From positions 9,459,501 through 9,523,500 of the forward strand of contig CAXIWW010000817.1 of assembly GCA_964036315.1 (NCBI GenBank): a DNA stretch of 64,000 nucleotides, given 5' to 3'. The number at the start of each line of letters is the position of its first letter. Position 1 is the first letter of the stretch. The stretch is from Acanthosepion esculentum. Its lineage: Eukaryota > Mollusca > Cephalopoda > Sepiida > Sepiidae. The notes beneath the pieces are model-generated. The model had not been told where the DNA came from and ran no database searches. It saw only the letters and a program-made list of their open reading frames with translations. The translations under genes and the position numbers were made by a program. Shown here piece after piece: positions 23,409 through 37,042 of this stretch.

Positions 23409-26400
23409 GCTACTGTAAGATTTTACATGACGTCCAGCAGCATGGCCTCTGTCATGTTGGCTTCCGGTACATATTTTAGCCTCTGGTGTAAGATGATACA
23501 GTACGTACAGCAGCCATGATTCTGATCTGTTGAATTCTGGTGCATAATTGAGCGTCTAATGTAAAAACTTAAACTACGTCCAGCAGCATGGCCTTTGATC
23601 TGTTGGTTTCCGGTCCTTATATGAGCGTCTAATGTAAGATTTTAGAGTACGTCGAACAGCATGGCATCTGACCTGTTGGCTTCCGGTCCATATTTGAGCG
23701 TCTTGTGCAAGATGATACACTACGTCCAGCAGCCCTGTTTCTGATATCTTGGTTTCTGGTGCATATTTGAGCGTCTAATATAAAAAAATAAACTACGTCC
23801 AGCAGCATGGCCTCTGATCTGTTGGTTTCCGGTTCACATTTGAGCGTCTTGTGTGAGATGATACACTACGTCTAGCATCCCTGTTTCTGATCTCTTGGTT
23901 TCTGGTGCATATATGAGCGACTAATGTAAAAAGATAAACTACGGCCAGCAGCATGGCCTCAGATCTGTTTGTTTCCGGTCCATATTTGAGCGTTTTGTGT
24001 AAGATGATACACTACGTCCAGCAGCCATGATTCTGATCTGTTGGTTTCTGGTGCATATTTGAGCGTCTAATGTAAAAAGATAAACTACGACCAGCAGCAT
24101 GGCCTCTGATCAGTTGGTTTCCGGTCCATATTTTGAGCGTCTAATGTAAAAAGGTAAACTACGACCAGCAGCACAGCCTCTGATCTGTTGGTTTCCGGAC
24201 CATATTTGAGCGTCTAATGTAAGATTTTAGACTCCCTCCAGCAGCATGGTCTCTGAGCTGTTGGCTTCCGGTCCATATTTGAGCGTCTTGTGTAAGGTGA
24301 TACACTACGTCCAGCAGACATGATTCTGATCTGTTGGTTTCTGGTACATATTTGAGCTTCTAATGTAAAAAGATAAACTACCTCCAGCAGCATGGCATCT
24401 GATCTATTGGTTTCCCGTCCTTATTTGTGCGTCTAATGTAAGATTTTAGACTACATGCAGCAGCATTGCCTGTGATCTGTTGACTTCCGGTCCATATTTG
24501 AGCGTCTTGTGTAAGATGATACACTTGGTCCAGCAGCCCTGTTTCTGATCTCTTGCTTTCTGGTGCATATTTGAGCATCTAATGTAGAAATATAAACTAC
24601 GTCCAGCAGCATGGCCTCTGACCTGTTGGCTTCCGGTCCATATTTGAGCGTCTTGTGTAAGATGATACACTACGTCCAGCAGCCCTGTTTCTGATCTGTT
24701 GGTGTCTGGTGCATATTTGAGCGTCTAATGTAAAAAGATAAACTACGTCCAGCAGCATGGCCTCTGATCTGTTGGTTTCCGGTGCATATTTGAGCGTCTA
24801 ATGTAAGATTTTAGACTACGCCCAGCAGCATGGCTTCTGACCTGTTAGCTTCCGGTCCATATTTGAGCGTCTTGTGTAAGATGATACACTACGTCCAGCA
24901 GCCCTGTTTCTGATCTCTTGCTTTCTGGTGCATATTTGAGCATCTAATGTAGAAATATAAACTACGTTCAGCAGCATGGCCTCTGATCTGTTAGTTTCCG
25001 GTCCATATTTGAGCGTCTAATGTAAGATTTTAGACTACATGCAGCAGCATTGCCTCTGATCTGTTGGCTTCCGGTCCATATTTGAGCGTCTTGTGTAAGA
25101 TGATACACTACGTCCAGCAGCAATGATTCTGATCCCTTGGTTTCTGGTACATATTTGAGCTTCTAATGTAAAAATATAAACTACGTCCGGCAGCATGGCC
25201 TCTGATCTGTTGGTTTCCGGTCCATATTTGTGCGTCTAATGTAAGATTTCAGAATACGCCCAGCAGCATGGCCTCTGATCTGTTAGCTCCCGGTCCATAT
25301 ATGACCGTCGTGTGTAAGCTGATAAACTAAGTCCAGCAGCCATGATTCTGATCTCTTGGTTTCTGGTACATATTTGAGCTTCTAATGTAAAAAGATAAAC
25401 TACGTCCAGCAGCATGGCATCTGATCTGTTGGTTTCCCGTCCATATTTGTGCATCTAATGTAAGATTTTAGACTACGTCCAGCAGCATTGCCTCTGACCT
25501 GTTGGTTTCCGGTCCATATTTGAGCTTCTTGTGTAAGATGATACACTACGACCAGCAGCCCTGTTTCTGATATCTTGTTTCTGGTGCTTATTTGAGCGTC
25601 TACTGTGTAAAGATAAACTACGTCCAGCAGCATGGCCTCTGATCTGTTTTTTCCGGTCAATATTTGAGCGTCTAATGTAAGATTTAAGAATACGTCCAGC
25701 AGCATGGCCTCTGACCTGTTAGATTCCGGTCCATATTTGTGCGTCTTGTGTAAGATGATACACTACGCCCAGCAGCCATGATTCTGATCTGTTGTTTCTG
25801 GTGCATATTTGAGCGTCTAATGTAAAAAGATAAACTACGTTCAGCAGATCGCCTCTGATCTGTTGGTTTCCGGTCCATATTTGAGCGTCTAATGTAAGAT
25901 TTTAGACTACGTCCAGCAGCATGGCCTCTGACCTGTTAACTTCCGGTCAATATTTGAGCGTCTTGTGTAAGATGATACACTACGTCCAGCAGCCCTGTTT
26001 CCGATCTCTTGCTTTCTGGTGCATATTTGAGCGTCTAATGTAGAAATATAAACTACGTCCAGCAGCATGGCCTCTGATCTGTTGGTTTCCCGTCCATATT
26101 TGAGCATCTAATGTAAGATATTAGACTACGTCCAGCAGCATGGCCTCTGACCTGTTGGCTTCCGGTCCATATTTGAGCGTCTTGTGTAAGATGATACACT
26201 ACGTCCAGCAGCCCTGTTTCTGATCTCTTGGTTTCTGGTGCATATTTGAGCGTCTAATGTAAAAAGATAAACTACGTCCAGCAGCATGGCCTCTGATATG
26301 TTGGTTTCCCGTCCATGTTTGAGCGTCTAATGTAAGATTTTAGAATAGGTCAAGCAGCATGGCATATGATCTTTTAGCTTCCGGTCCATATTTGAGCGTC

Positions 26401-27300
26401 TTGTGTAAGATGATACATTACGTCCAGCAGCCCTGTTTCTGATCTCTTGGTTTCTGGTGCATATTTGAACGTCTAATGTAAAATGATAAACTACGTCCAG
26501 CAGCATGGCCTCAGACATTTCAGATTCCGGTCTATATTTGAGCGTCTTGTGTAAGATGATACACTACCTCAAGCAGCCATGATTCTGATCTGTTTGTTTC
26601 TGGTGCATATTTGAGCGTCTGATGTTAAAAGATAAACTACACCCAGCAGCATGGCCTCTGATCTGTTGGTTTCCGGTCCATATTTGAGCGTCTAATGTAA
26701 GATTTGAGACTACGTCCAGCAGCATTGCCTCTGACTTGTTGGCTTCCGGTCCATATTTGAGCGTCTTATGTAAGATGATACACTACGTCCAGCAGCAATG
26801 ATTCTGATCTGTTGGTTTATGGTGCATATTTGGGCGTCTAATGCAAAAAGATAAACTACGACCAGCAGCATGGCCTCTGATCTGTTGGTTTCCGGTCCAT
26901 ATTTGAGCGTCTAATGTAAGATTTAAGACTACGACCAGCAGCATGGCCTCTGACCTGTTAGATTCCGGTCCATATTTGTGCGTCTTGTGTAAGATGATAC
27001 ACTACGTCCAGCAGCCATGATTCTGATCTCTTGGTTTCTGGTGCATATTTGAACGTCTAATGTAAAAAGATAAACTACGCCCAGCAGCATGGCCTCTGAT
27101 CACTTGGTTTCCGGACCATATTTGAGAGTCTAATGTAAGATTTTGGACTACATGCAGCAGCATGGCCTCTGACCTGTTGGCTTCCGGTCCATATTTGAGC
27201 GTCTTGTGTGAGATGATACACTACGTCCAGCAGACATTATTCTGATCTGTTGGTTTCTGTACATATTTGAGCGTCTAATGTAAATAGATAAACTACCTCC
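19500..27300. repeat. Inverted repeat of satellite D around the 23.4-kb switch
   Basis: Rare variants left of the switch reappear in reverse complement to its right. The AGGGATGCTAGACG and TGTGAACCGG variants near 22830-22900 match about 23830-23890. The GGAGGGAGTC variant near 22475 matches 24230. The CGACCAAGTG variant near 21745 has a counterpart near 24525, and ACAAGATATCAG near 20925 matches about 25575. The midpoint drifts from about 23365 to about 23140 with distance, showing unequal monomer gain and loss. Beyond about 20.4 kb the match becomes a mosaic with segments at 27.1-27.5 and 29.1-29.5 kb. Confidence 0.8.
23395..23425. other. Strand switch inside satellite D
   Basis: Plus-oriented D (CGCTCAAATATGGACCTGAA) becomes minus-oriented D (CTGAGCGGCTACTGTAAG) within one monomer. 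The complementary hexamers CGCTCA and TGAGCG, each a normal part of its orientation, face each other across about 15 bp and could form a hairpin. No extra sequence is inserted. The first minus monomers (GGCTACTG, TACATGACG) are unusually diverged. Confidence 0.9.
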
Positions 27301-30190
27301 AGCAGCATGGCCTCTGATATGTTGGTTTCCCGTCCATGTTTGAGCGTCTAATGTAAGATTTTAGAATATGTCAAGCAGCATGGCATATGATCTTTTAGCA
27401 TCCGGTCCATATTTGAGCGTCTTGTGTAAGATGATACACTGCGTCCAGCAGCCCTGTTTCTGATCTCTTGGTTTCTGGTGCATATTTGAACGTCTAATGT
27501 AAAATGATAAACTACGTCCAGCAGCATGGCCTCAGACATTTTAGATTCCGGTCCATATTTGAGCGTCTTGTGTAAGATGATACACTACGTCAAGCAGCCA
27601 TGATTCTGATCTGTTTGTTTCTGGTGCATATTTGAGCGTCTGATGTTAAAAGATAAACTACGCCCAGCAGCATGGCCTCTGATCTGTTGTTTTCCGGTCC
27701 ATATTTGAGCGTCTAATGTAAGATTTGAGACTACGTCCAGCAGCATTGCCTCTGACTTGTTGGCTTCCGTTCCATATTTGAGCGTCTTATGTAAGATGAT
27801 ACACTACGTCCAGCAGCCATGATTCTGATCTGTTGGTTTATGGTGCATATTTGAACGTCTAATGTAAAAAGATAAACTACGACCAGCAGAATGGCCTCTG
27901 ATCTGTTGGTTTCCGGTCCATATTTGAGCGTCTAATGTAAGATTTTAGACTCCTACCAGCAGCATGGCCTCTGACCTGTTGGCTTCCGGTCCAAATTTGA
28001 GCGTCTTGTGTAAGATGATACACTACGTCCAGCAGCCATGATTCTGATCTCTTGGTTTCTGGTGCATATTTGAACGTCTAATGTAAAAAGATAAACTACG
28101 TCCAGCAGCATGGCCTCTGATCACTTGGTTTCCGGACCATATTTGAGAGTCTAATGTAAGATTTTGGACTACATGCAGCAGCATGGCCTCTGACCTGTTG
28201 GCTTCCGGTCCATATTTGAGCGTCTTGTGTGAGATGATACACTACGTCCAGCAGACATTATTCTGATCTGTTGGTTTCTGTACATATTTGAGCGTCTAAT
28301 GTAAATAGATAAACTACCTCCAGCAGCATGGCCTCTGATATGTTGGTTTCCCGTCCATGTTTGAGCGTCTAATGTAAGATTTTAGAATATGTCAAGCAGC
28401 ATGGCATATGATCTTTTAGCATCCGGTCCATATTTGAGCGTCTTGTGTAAGATGATACACTGCGTCCAGCAGCCCTGTTTCTGATCTCTTGGTTTCTGGT
28501 GCATATTTGAACGTCTAATGTAAAATGATAAACTACGTCCAGCAGCATGGCCTCAGACATTTTAGATTCCGGTCCATATTTGAGCGTCTTGTGTAAGATG
28601 ATACACTACGTCAAGCAGCCATGATTCTGATCTGTTTGTTTCTGGTGCATATTTGAGCGTCTGATGTTAAAAGATAAACTACGCCCAGCAGCATGGCCTC
28701 TGATCTGTTGTTTTCCGGTCCATATTTGAGCGTCTAATGTAAGATTTGAGACTACGTCCAGCAGCATTGCCTCTGACTTGTTGGCTTCCGTTCCATATTT
28801 GAGCGTCTTATGTAAGATGATACACTACGTCCAGCAGCCATGATTCTGATCTGTTGGTTTATGGTGCATATTTGAACGTCTAATGTAAAAAGATAAACTA
28901 CGACCAGCAGAATGGCCTCTGATTTGTTGGTTTCCGGTCCATATTTGAGCGTCTAATGTAAGATTTTAGACTCCTACCAGCAGCATGGCCTCTGACCTGT
29001 TGGCTTCCGGTCCAAATTTGAGCGTCTTGTGTAAGATGATACACTAAGTCCACCAACCATGGTTCTGATCTCTTGGTTTCTGGTGCATATTTGAGCGTCT
29101 AATGTAAAAAGATAAACTACGTCCAGCAGCATGGCCTCTGATCTGTTGGCTTCCGGTCTATATTTGAGCCCCTAATGTAAGATATTACATGACGTCCAGC
29201 AGCATGGCCTCTGACCTGTTGTCTTCCGGTCCATATTTGAGCGTCTTGTCTAAGATGATACACTAAGTCCACCAGCCATGATTCTGATCTGTTGGTTTCT
29301 GGTGCATATTTGAGCGTCGTGTGTAAGATGATACACTACGTCCAGCAGCCCTGTTTCTGATATCTTGGTTTCTGGTGCATATTTGAGCGTCTAATGTAAA
29401 AAGATAAACTACGTCCAGCAGCATGGCCGCAGATCTGTTGGTTTCCGTTCCATATTTTAGCGTCTAATGTAAGATTTTAGACTACGTCCAGCAGCATGGC
29501 CTATGACCTGTGGGTTTCTGGTCTATATTTGAGCGTCTTGTGTAAGATGATACACTACGTTCAGCAGCCATGATTCTGATCTCTTGGTTTCTGGTGCATA
29601 TTTGAACGTCTAATGTAAAAAGATAAACTACGTCCAGCAGCATGGCCTCTGATCACTTGGTTTCCGGACCATATTTGAGAGTCGAATGTAAGATTTTGGA
29701 CTACATGCAGCAGCATGGCCTCTGACCTGTTGGCTTCCGGTCCATATTTGAGCGTCTTGTGTAAGATGATACACTACGTCCAGCAGACATTATTCTGATC
29801 TGTTGGTTTCTGTACATATTTGAGCGTCTAATGTAAATAGATAAACTACCTCCAGCAGCATGGCCTCTGATATGTTGGTTTCCCGTCCATGTTTGAGCGT
29901 CTAATGTAAGATTTTAGAATGCGTCAAGCAGCCTGGCATATGATCTTTTAGCTTCCGGTCCATATTTGAGCGTCTTGTGTAAGATGATACACTACGTCCA
30001 GCAGCCCTGTTTCTGATCACTTGATTTCTGGTGCATATTTTAACGTCTAATGTAAAATGATAAACTACGTCCAGCAGCATGGCCTCAGACATTTTAGATT
30101 CCGGTCCATATTTGAGCGTCTTGTGTAAGATGATACACTACGTCAAGCAGCCATGATTCTGATCTGTTTGTTTCTGGTGCATATTTGTGT
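26285..30190 (-). repeat. 1021-bp higher-order repeats in satellite D
   Basis: The rare variant GTCCATGTTTGAGCG starts at 26311, 27332, 28353 and 29885, with offsets of 1021, 1021 and 1532 bp. Accompanying markers recur in fixed order: GGCATATGATCTTTTAGC, CCTCAGACATTT, GTCTGATGTTAAAAG, TTGGTTTATGG, CTTGGTTTCCGGACC with GAGAGTC, ACATGCAGCAGC and TCTGTACATATTTG. The unit equals 14 monomers. Two copies are full, the third breaks off near 29046, and a further partial copy occupies about 29570-30190. The 1532-bp offset equals 21 monomers, so the insert between copies three and four keeps monomer phase. The second and third copies are almost identical. Confidence 0.9.
29046..29570 (-). repeat. Interrupting D segment that mirrors 22.95-23.23 and ~20.3-20.4 kb
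   Basis: This stretch breaks the 1021-bp series. Its variants TTGAGCCCCTAATG, TACATGACGTCCAGC, GTTGTCTTCCGG, CTTGTCTAAGATG and AAGTCCACCAGCC are the reverse complement of the series at about 23.0-23.23 kb. The following CATGGCCGCAGATCTG and TTCCGTTCCATATTTTAGC are the reverse complement of about 20.39-20.44 kb. It therefore joins two parts of the plus-oriented D block that are not adjacent there. Confidence 0.7.
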
Positions 30191-33100
30191 GTCTGATTTT
30201 AAAAGATAAACTACGACCAGCAGCATGGCCTCTGATCTGTTGGTTTCCGGTCCATATTTGAGCGTCTAATGTAAGGTTTTAGAATACGTCCAGCAGTATG
30301 GCCTCTGACCTGTTGGCTTCCGGTCCATATTTGAGCGTATTGTGTCAGGTGATAAACTATGTCCAGCAGTCATGATTCTGATACCTTGGTTTCTGGTACA
30401 TATTTGAGCTTCTAATGTAAAAAGATAAACTACGTCCAGCAGCATGGCATCTGACCTGTTGGCTACCGGTCCATATTTGTGCGTCTTGTGTAAGATGATA
30501 CACTACGTCCAGCAGCCCTGTTTCTGATCTCTTGGAGTCTGGTGAATATTTGAGCGTCTAATGTAAAAAGATAAACTACGTCCAGCAGCATGGCCTCTGA
30601 CCTGTTGGCTTCCGTTCCATATTTGAGCGTCTTGTGTAAGATGATACACTACGCCCAGCAGCCATGATTCTGAGCTGTTGGTTTCTGGTGCATATTTGAG
30701 CGTCTAATGTAAAAAGATAAACTACGTCCAGCAGCATGGCCTCTGATCTGTTGGTTTCCGGTCCATATTTGATCGTTTAATGTAAGATTTTAGACTACGT
30801 CCAGCAGGATGGCCTCTGACCTGTTGGCTTCCGGTCCATATTTGAGCGTCTTGTGCAAGGTGATAAACCACGTCCAGCAGCATGGCCTCTGATCAGTTGG
30901 TTTCCGGACCATATTTGAGCGTCTAATGTAAGATTTTAGACTACATGCAGCAGCATGGCCTCTGACCTGTTGGCTTCCGCTCCATATTTGAGCGTCTTGT
31001 GTGAGATGATACACTACGTCCAGCAGCCCTGTTTCTGATCTGTTGGTGTCTGGTGAATATTTGAGCGTCTAATGTAAAAATATAAACTACGTCCAGCAGC
31101 ATGGCCTCTGACCTGTTGGCTTCCCCGTCCATATTTGAGCGTCTTGTGTAAGATGATACACTACGTCCAGCAGCCATGATTCTGATCTGTTGGTTTCTGG
31201 TGAATATTTGAGCGTCTGATGTAAAAAGATAAACTACGACCAGCAGCATGGCCGCTGATCTGTTGGTTTCCGGTCCATATTTGAGCGTCTAATGTAAGAT
31301 TTTAGACTACGTCCAGCAGCATGGCCTCTGACCTGTTGGCTTCCGGTCCATATTTGAGCGTCTTGTGTAAGATGATACACTACGTCCAGCAGCCATGATT
31401 CTGGTCTGTTGGTTTCTGGTGCATATTTTGAGCGTCTAATTTAAAAAGCTAAACTACGTCCATCAGCATGGCCTCTGATCTGTTGGTTTCCGGTCCATAT
31501 TTGAGCGTCTAATGTAAGATTTAAGACTACGCTCAGCAGCATGGCCTCTGATCTGATGGCTTCCGGTCCATATATTAGCGTCTTGTGTAAGATGATACAC
31601 TACGTCCAGCAGCCATGATTCTGATCTGTTGGTTTCTGGTGCATATGTTGATCGTCCAATTTAAAAAGATGAACTATGTCCAGCAGCATGGCCCCTGATC
31701 TGTTGGTTTCCCGTCCATATTTGAGCGTCTAATGTAAGATTTTAGACGACATTCAGCAGCATTGCCTCCGACCTGTTGGCTTCCGGTCAATATTTGAGCG
31801 TCTTGTGTAAGATGATACACTACGTCCAGCAGCCATGATTATGATCTCTTGGTTTCTGGTGTATATTTGAGCGTCTAATGTAAAAAGATAAACTACGACC
31901 AGCAGCATGGCCTCTGATCTGTTGGTTTCCGTTCCATATTTGAGCGTCTAATGTAAGATTTTATAATACGTCCAGCAGCATGGCCTTTTAACTGTTGGCT
32001 TCCGGTTCATATTTGAGCGTCTTGTGTAAGATAATACACTACGTCCAGCAGACTTGTTTCTGATATCTTGGTTTCTGGTGCATATTTGACCGTCTAATGT
32101 AAAAAGATAAACTACGTCCAGCAGCATGGCCTCTGATCTGTTGGTTTCCTGTCCATATTTGAGCGTCTAATGTAAGATTTCAGACTACATGCAGCAGCAT
32201 GGCCTCTGACCTGTTTGCTTCCGGTCCATATTTGATCGTCTTGTGTAAGATGATACACTACACCCAGCAGCCATGATTCTGATCTGTTGGTTTCTGGTGC
32301 ATATTTGAGCGTCTAATGTAAAAAGATAAACCACGTGCAGCAGCATGGCCTCTGATCAGTTGGTTTCCCGTCCATATTTGAAAGTCTAATGTAAGATATT
32401 AGATTACGTCTAGCAGCCTTGCTTCTGACCTGTTGGCTTCCGGTCAATATTTGAGCGTCTTGTGTAAGATGATACACTACGTCCAGCAGCCATAATTCTG
32501 ATCTCTTGGTTTCTGGTGCATATTTGAGCGTCTAATGTAAAAAGATAAACTACGTCAAGCAGCATGGTCTCTGATCTGTTGGTTTCCGGACCATATTTGA
32601 GCGTCTAATATAAGATTTTAGACTACATGCAGCAGCATGGCCTCTGACCTGTGGGCTTCCGGTCCATATTTTAGCGTCTTGTGTGAGATGATACACTACG
32701 TCCAGCAGAAATGATTTTGATCTATTGGTTTCTGTACATATTTGAGGGTCTAATGTAAATGATAAACTACGCCCAGCAGCATGGCCTCTGATCTGTTGGT
32801 TTGCGGTCCATATTTGAGCGTCTAATGTAAGATTTGAGACTACGTCCAGCAGCATGCCCGCTGATCTGTTGGCTTCCGGTACATATTTGAGCGTCTAATG
32901 TAAGAATTTAGACTACGTCCAGCAGCATGTCCTCTGAACTGTTGGCTTCCGGTCCATATCTGAGCGTCTTGTGTAAGGTGATAAACTACGTCCAGCAGCC
33001 ATGATTCTGATCTCTTGGTTTCTGGTACATACTTGAGCTTCTAATGTAAAAAGATAAACTACGTCCAGCAGCATGGCCTCTGATCTGTTAGTTTCCGGTC

Positions 33101-36100
33101 CATCTTTGAGCGTCTAATGTAAGATTTTAGACTACGTCCAGCAGCATGGGCTCTGACCTGTTAGCTTCCGGGCCATATTTGAGCGTCTTGTGTAAGATGT
33201 TTCACTACGTCCAGCAGCCATGATTCTGATCTGTTGGATTCTGGTGCATATTTTGAGCGTCTAATTTAAAAAGATAAACTACGTCCAGCAGCATGGCCTC
33301 TGATCTGTTGGTTTCCGGTCCATATTTGAGCGTCTAATGTAAGATTTTAGACTACGCTCAGCAGCATGGCCTCTGATCTGATGGCTTCCGGTCCATATAT
33401 TAGCGTCTTGTATAAGATGATACACTACGTCCAGCAGCCATGATTATGATCTCTTGGTTTCTGGTGCATATTTGAGCGTCTAATGTAAAAAGATATACTA
33501 CGACCAGCAGCATGGCCTCTGATCTGTTGGTTTCCGGTCCATATTTGAGCGTCTAATGTAAGATTTTAGACTACGACCAGCAGCATGGCCTCTGACCTGG
33601 TGACTTTCGGTTCATATTTGAGCGCCTTGTGTAAGATGATACACTACGTCCAGCAGCCCTGTTTCTGATATCTTGGTTTCTGGTGCATATCTGAGCGTCT
33701 AATGTAAAAAGACAAACTACGTCCAATAGCATGGCCTCTGATCTGTTGGTTTCCGGTCCATATTTGAGCGTCTAATGTAAGATTTTAGACTTCGTCCAGC
33801 AGCATGGCCTCTGACCTGTTGGCTTCCGTTCCATATTTGAGCGTCTTGTTTAAGATGATATACTACGTCCAGCAGCCCTGTTTCTGATCTGTAGGTGTCT
33901 CGTTCATATTTGACCGATTAATGTAAAAAGATAAACTACGCCCAGCAACATGGCCTCTGATCTGTTGGTTTCCGGTCCATATTTGAGCGTCTAATGTAAG
34001 ATTTGAGAATACGTCCAGCAGCATGGTCTCTGACCTGTTGGCTTCTTGTCTGTATTTGAGCTTCTTGTGTAAGATGATACACTACATCCAGCAGACCTGA
34101 TTCTGATATCTTGGTTTCTGGTGCATATTTGAGCGTCTAATGTAAAAAGATAAACTACGACCAGCAGCATGGCCTCTGATCTGTTGGTTTCCGGTCCATA
34201 TTTGAGCGTCTAATGTAAGATTTTAGACTACGTCCAGCAGCATCGTCACTGACCTGTTGGCTTCGCTCCATATTTGAGCGTCTTGTGTAAGATGATACAC
34301 TACGTCCAGCAGCCATGATTCTGATCTGTTGGTTTCTGGTGCATATTTGCGCGTATAATGTAAAAAGATAAACTACGTCCAGCAGCATGGCCTCTGATCC
34401 GTTGATTTCCGGTCCATATTTGAGCGTCTAATGAAATATATTAGACTACGTCCAGCAGCATGGCCTCTGATCTGTTGGCTTCCGGTCCATATTTTAGCGT
34501 CTTGTGTAAGATGATACACTACGTCCAGCAGCCCTGTTTCTGATCTCTTGGTTTCTGGTGCATATTTGAGCGTCTAATGTAAAAAGATAAACTATGTGCA
34601 GCAGAATGGCCTCTGACCTGTTGGCCTCCGGTCCATATTTGAGCGTCTTGTGTAAGATGATACAGTACGTCCAGCAGCCATGATTCTGATCTGTTTGTTT
34701 CTGGTGCATATTTGAGCGTCTAATGTGAAAAGATAAACTACGTCCAGCAGCATGGCCTCTGATCTGTTGGTTTCCGGTCCATATTTGTGCGTCTAATGTA
34801 AGATTTTAGACTACGCCCAGCAGCATTGCCTCTGACCTGTTGGCTTCCGGTCCATATTTGAGCGTCTTGTGTAAGATGATACACTACGTCCAGCAGCCAT
34901 GATTCTGATCTGTTTGTTTCTGGTGCATATTTTGAGCGTCTAATGTAAAAAGATAGACTACGTCCAGCAGCATGGCCTCTGATCTGTTGGTTTCATGTCC
35001 ATATTTGAGCATCTAATGTAAGAATTTATAATACATGCAGCAGCATGCCCTCTGACCTGTTGGCTTCCGGTCCATATTTGAGCGTTTTGTGTAAAATGAT
35101 ACACTACGTCCAGCAGACATGATTCTGATCTGTTTGTTTCTGGTGCATATTTGAGCGTATAAAATAAACAGATAAACTACGTCCAGCAGCATGGCCTCTG
35201 ATCTGTTGGTTTCCCGTCCATATTTTTCCGTCTAATGTAAGATTTTAGAATACGTCCAGCAGCATGGCCTGTGACCTGTTGGCTTCCGGTCCATATTTGA
35301 GCGTCTTGTGTAAGATGATACACTACGTCCAGCAGCCCTATTTCTGATATCTTGGTTTCTGGTGAAGATTTGAGCGTCTAATGTAAAAAGATAAACTACG
35401 TCCAGCGGCATGGCCTCTGATCTATTGGTTTCCGGTCCATATTTGGGCGTCTAATAAAAGATTTTAGTCTACGTCCAGCAGCATGGCCTCTGACCTGTTA
35501 GCTTCCGGTCCATATTTGAGCGTTTGTGTAAGATGATACACTACGCCCAGCAGCCATGATTCTGATCTGTTGGTTTCTGGTGCATATTTGAGCGTCTAAT
35601 GTAAAAAGATAAACTACGTCAAACAGCATGGCTTCTGATCTGTTGGTTTCCGGTCCATATTTGAGCCTCTAATGTAAGATTTTAGACTACGTCCAGCAGC
35701 CTGGCCTCCCACCTGTTGGCTTCCGGTCGATATTTGAGCGTCTTGTGTAAGATGATACACTACGTCCAGCAGCCCTGTTTCTGATCTCTTGCTTTCTTGT
35801 GCATATTTGAGCGGCTAATGTAACAAGATAACTACGTCCAGCAACATGGCCTCTGATCTGTTGGTTTCGGGTCCATATTTGAGCGTTTAATGTAAGATTT
35901 AAGACTACGCCCAGCAGCATGACCTTGAACCTGTTGTCTTCCGGTCCATAATTGAGCGTCTTGTGTAAGATTATACACTACGTCCAGCAGCCTTGATTCG
36001 GATCTCTTGGTTTCTGTTGCATATTTGAGCGTCTAATGTAAAAAGATAAACTACGTCCAGCAGCATGGCCTCTGATCTGTTGGTTTCCGGTCCATATTTG

Positions 36101-37017
36101 AGTGTCTAATGTAAGATATTAGGCTACGTCTAGCAGCATGGCCTCCGACCTGTTGGCTTCCGGTCCATATTTGAGCGTCTTGTGTTAGATGATACACAAC
36201 ATCCAGCAGCCCTGTTTCTGATCTCTTGGTTTCCGGTGCATATTTGAGCGTCTAATGGAAAAAGATAAACTACGTCCAGCAGCATGGCCTCTGATCTGTT
36301 GGTTTCCGGTCCATATTTCAGCGTCTAATGTAAGATTTTAGACTACGTCCAGCAGCATGGCCTCTGACCTGTTAGCTTCCGGTCCATATTTGAGCGTCTT
36401 GTGTAAGATGATACACTACGTCCAACAGCCCTGTTTCTGATCTCTTGGTTTCTTGAGCATATTTGAGCGTCTAATGTAAGAAGATAAACTACGTCCAGTA
36501 GCATGGCCTCTGATCTCTTGGTTTCCGGTCCATATTTGAGCGTCTAATGTAAGTTTTTTGACTACGTCCTGCAGCATGGCCTCTGACCTGTTGCCTTCCG
36601 GTCCATATTCGAGAGTCTTGTGTAAGATTATACTGTACGTCCAGCAACCATGATTCTGATCTGTTGGTTTCTGGTGCATATTTGAGCGTCTAATGTAAAA
36701 AGATAAACTACGTCCAGCTGAATGGACTCAGATCTGTTGGTTCCCGGTCCATATATGAGCGTGTATTATTAGATTTTATACTACGTCCAGCAGTATGGCC
36801 TCCGAACTGTTGGCTTCCGTTCCATATTTGAGCGACTTGTGTAACATGATACACTACGTCCAGCAGCCATGATTCTGATCTCTTGGTTTCTGGTGCATAT
36901 TTGAGCGTCTAATGTAAAAAGATAAACTACGTCCAGCAGCATGGCCTCTGATATGTTGGTTTCCGGTCCATATTTGAGCGTCCAATGTAAGATTTTAGAC
37001 TACGTCAGGCAGCATCG

Positions 37018-37042
37018 CCTCTGATCTGCTGGTGTCCAATTG
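37018..37042. other. D/C satellite junction, right copy
   Basis: D ends in CCTCTGATCTG and continues as C with CTGGTGTCCAATTG. This is the reverse complement of the join at 19098, differing from it by only a base or two in the flanks. Confidence 0.88.

Larger units (their letters stand above)
23409..37028 (-). repeat. Satellite D block, minus orientation
   Basis: This is about 187 monomers of 73 bp in the orientation CTACGTCCAGCAGCATGGCC ... CCGGTCCATATTTGAGCGTC. The same a, b and c types appear in reversed order and the 219-bp trimer is the main period, with local skips. Larger duplications overlie it (see the 1021-bp units). The far end, about 36.6-37.03 kb, mirrors 19.10-19.5 kb: it shares the GAATGGACTCAGATCTG and TTCCCGGTCCATATATGAGC variants and the GCCTGACGTAG variant at the C boundary. 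No non-satellite insertion is seen. Confidence 0.95.

Noticed and set aside
23409..37028. CENP-B box in D (TTGGTTTCCGG region) or in B (ATTCGGCTTG region)
   Set aside because: The core pattern nTTCGnnnnAnnCGGGn is not met in either orientation of the consensus units. A centromeric role cannot be argued from motif content.
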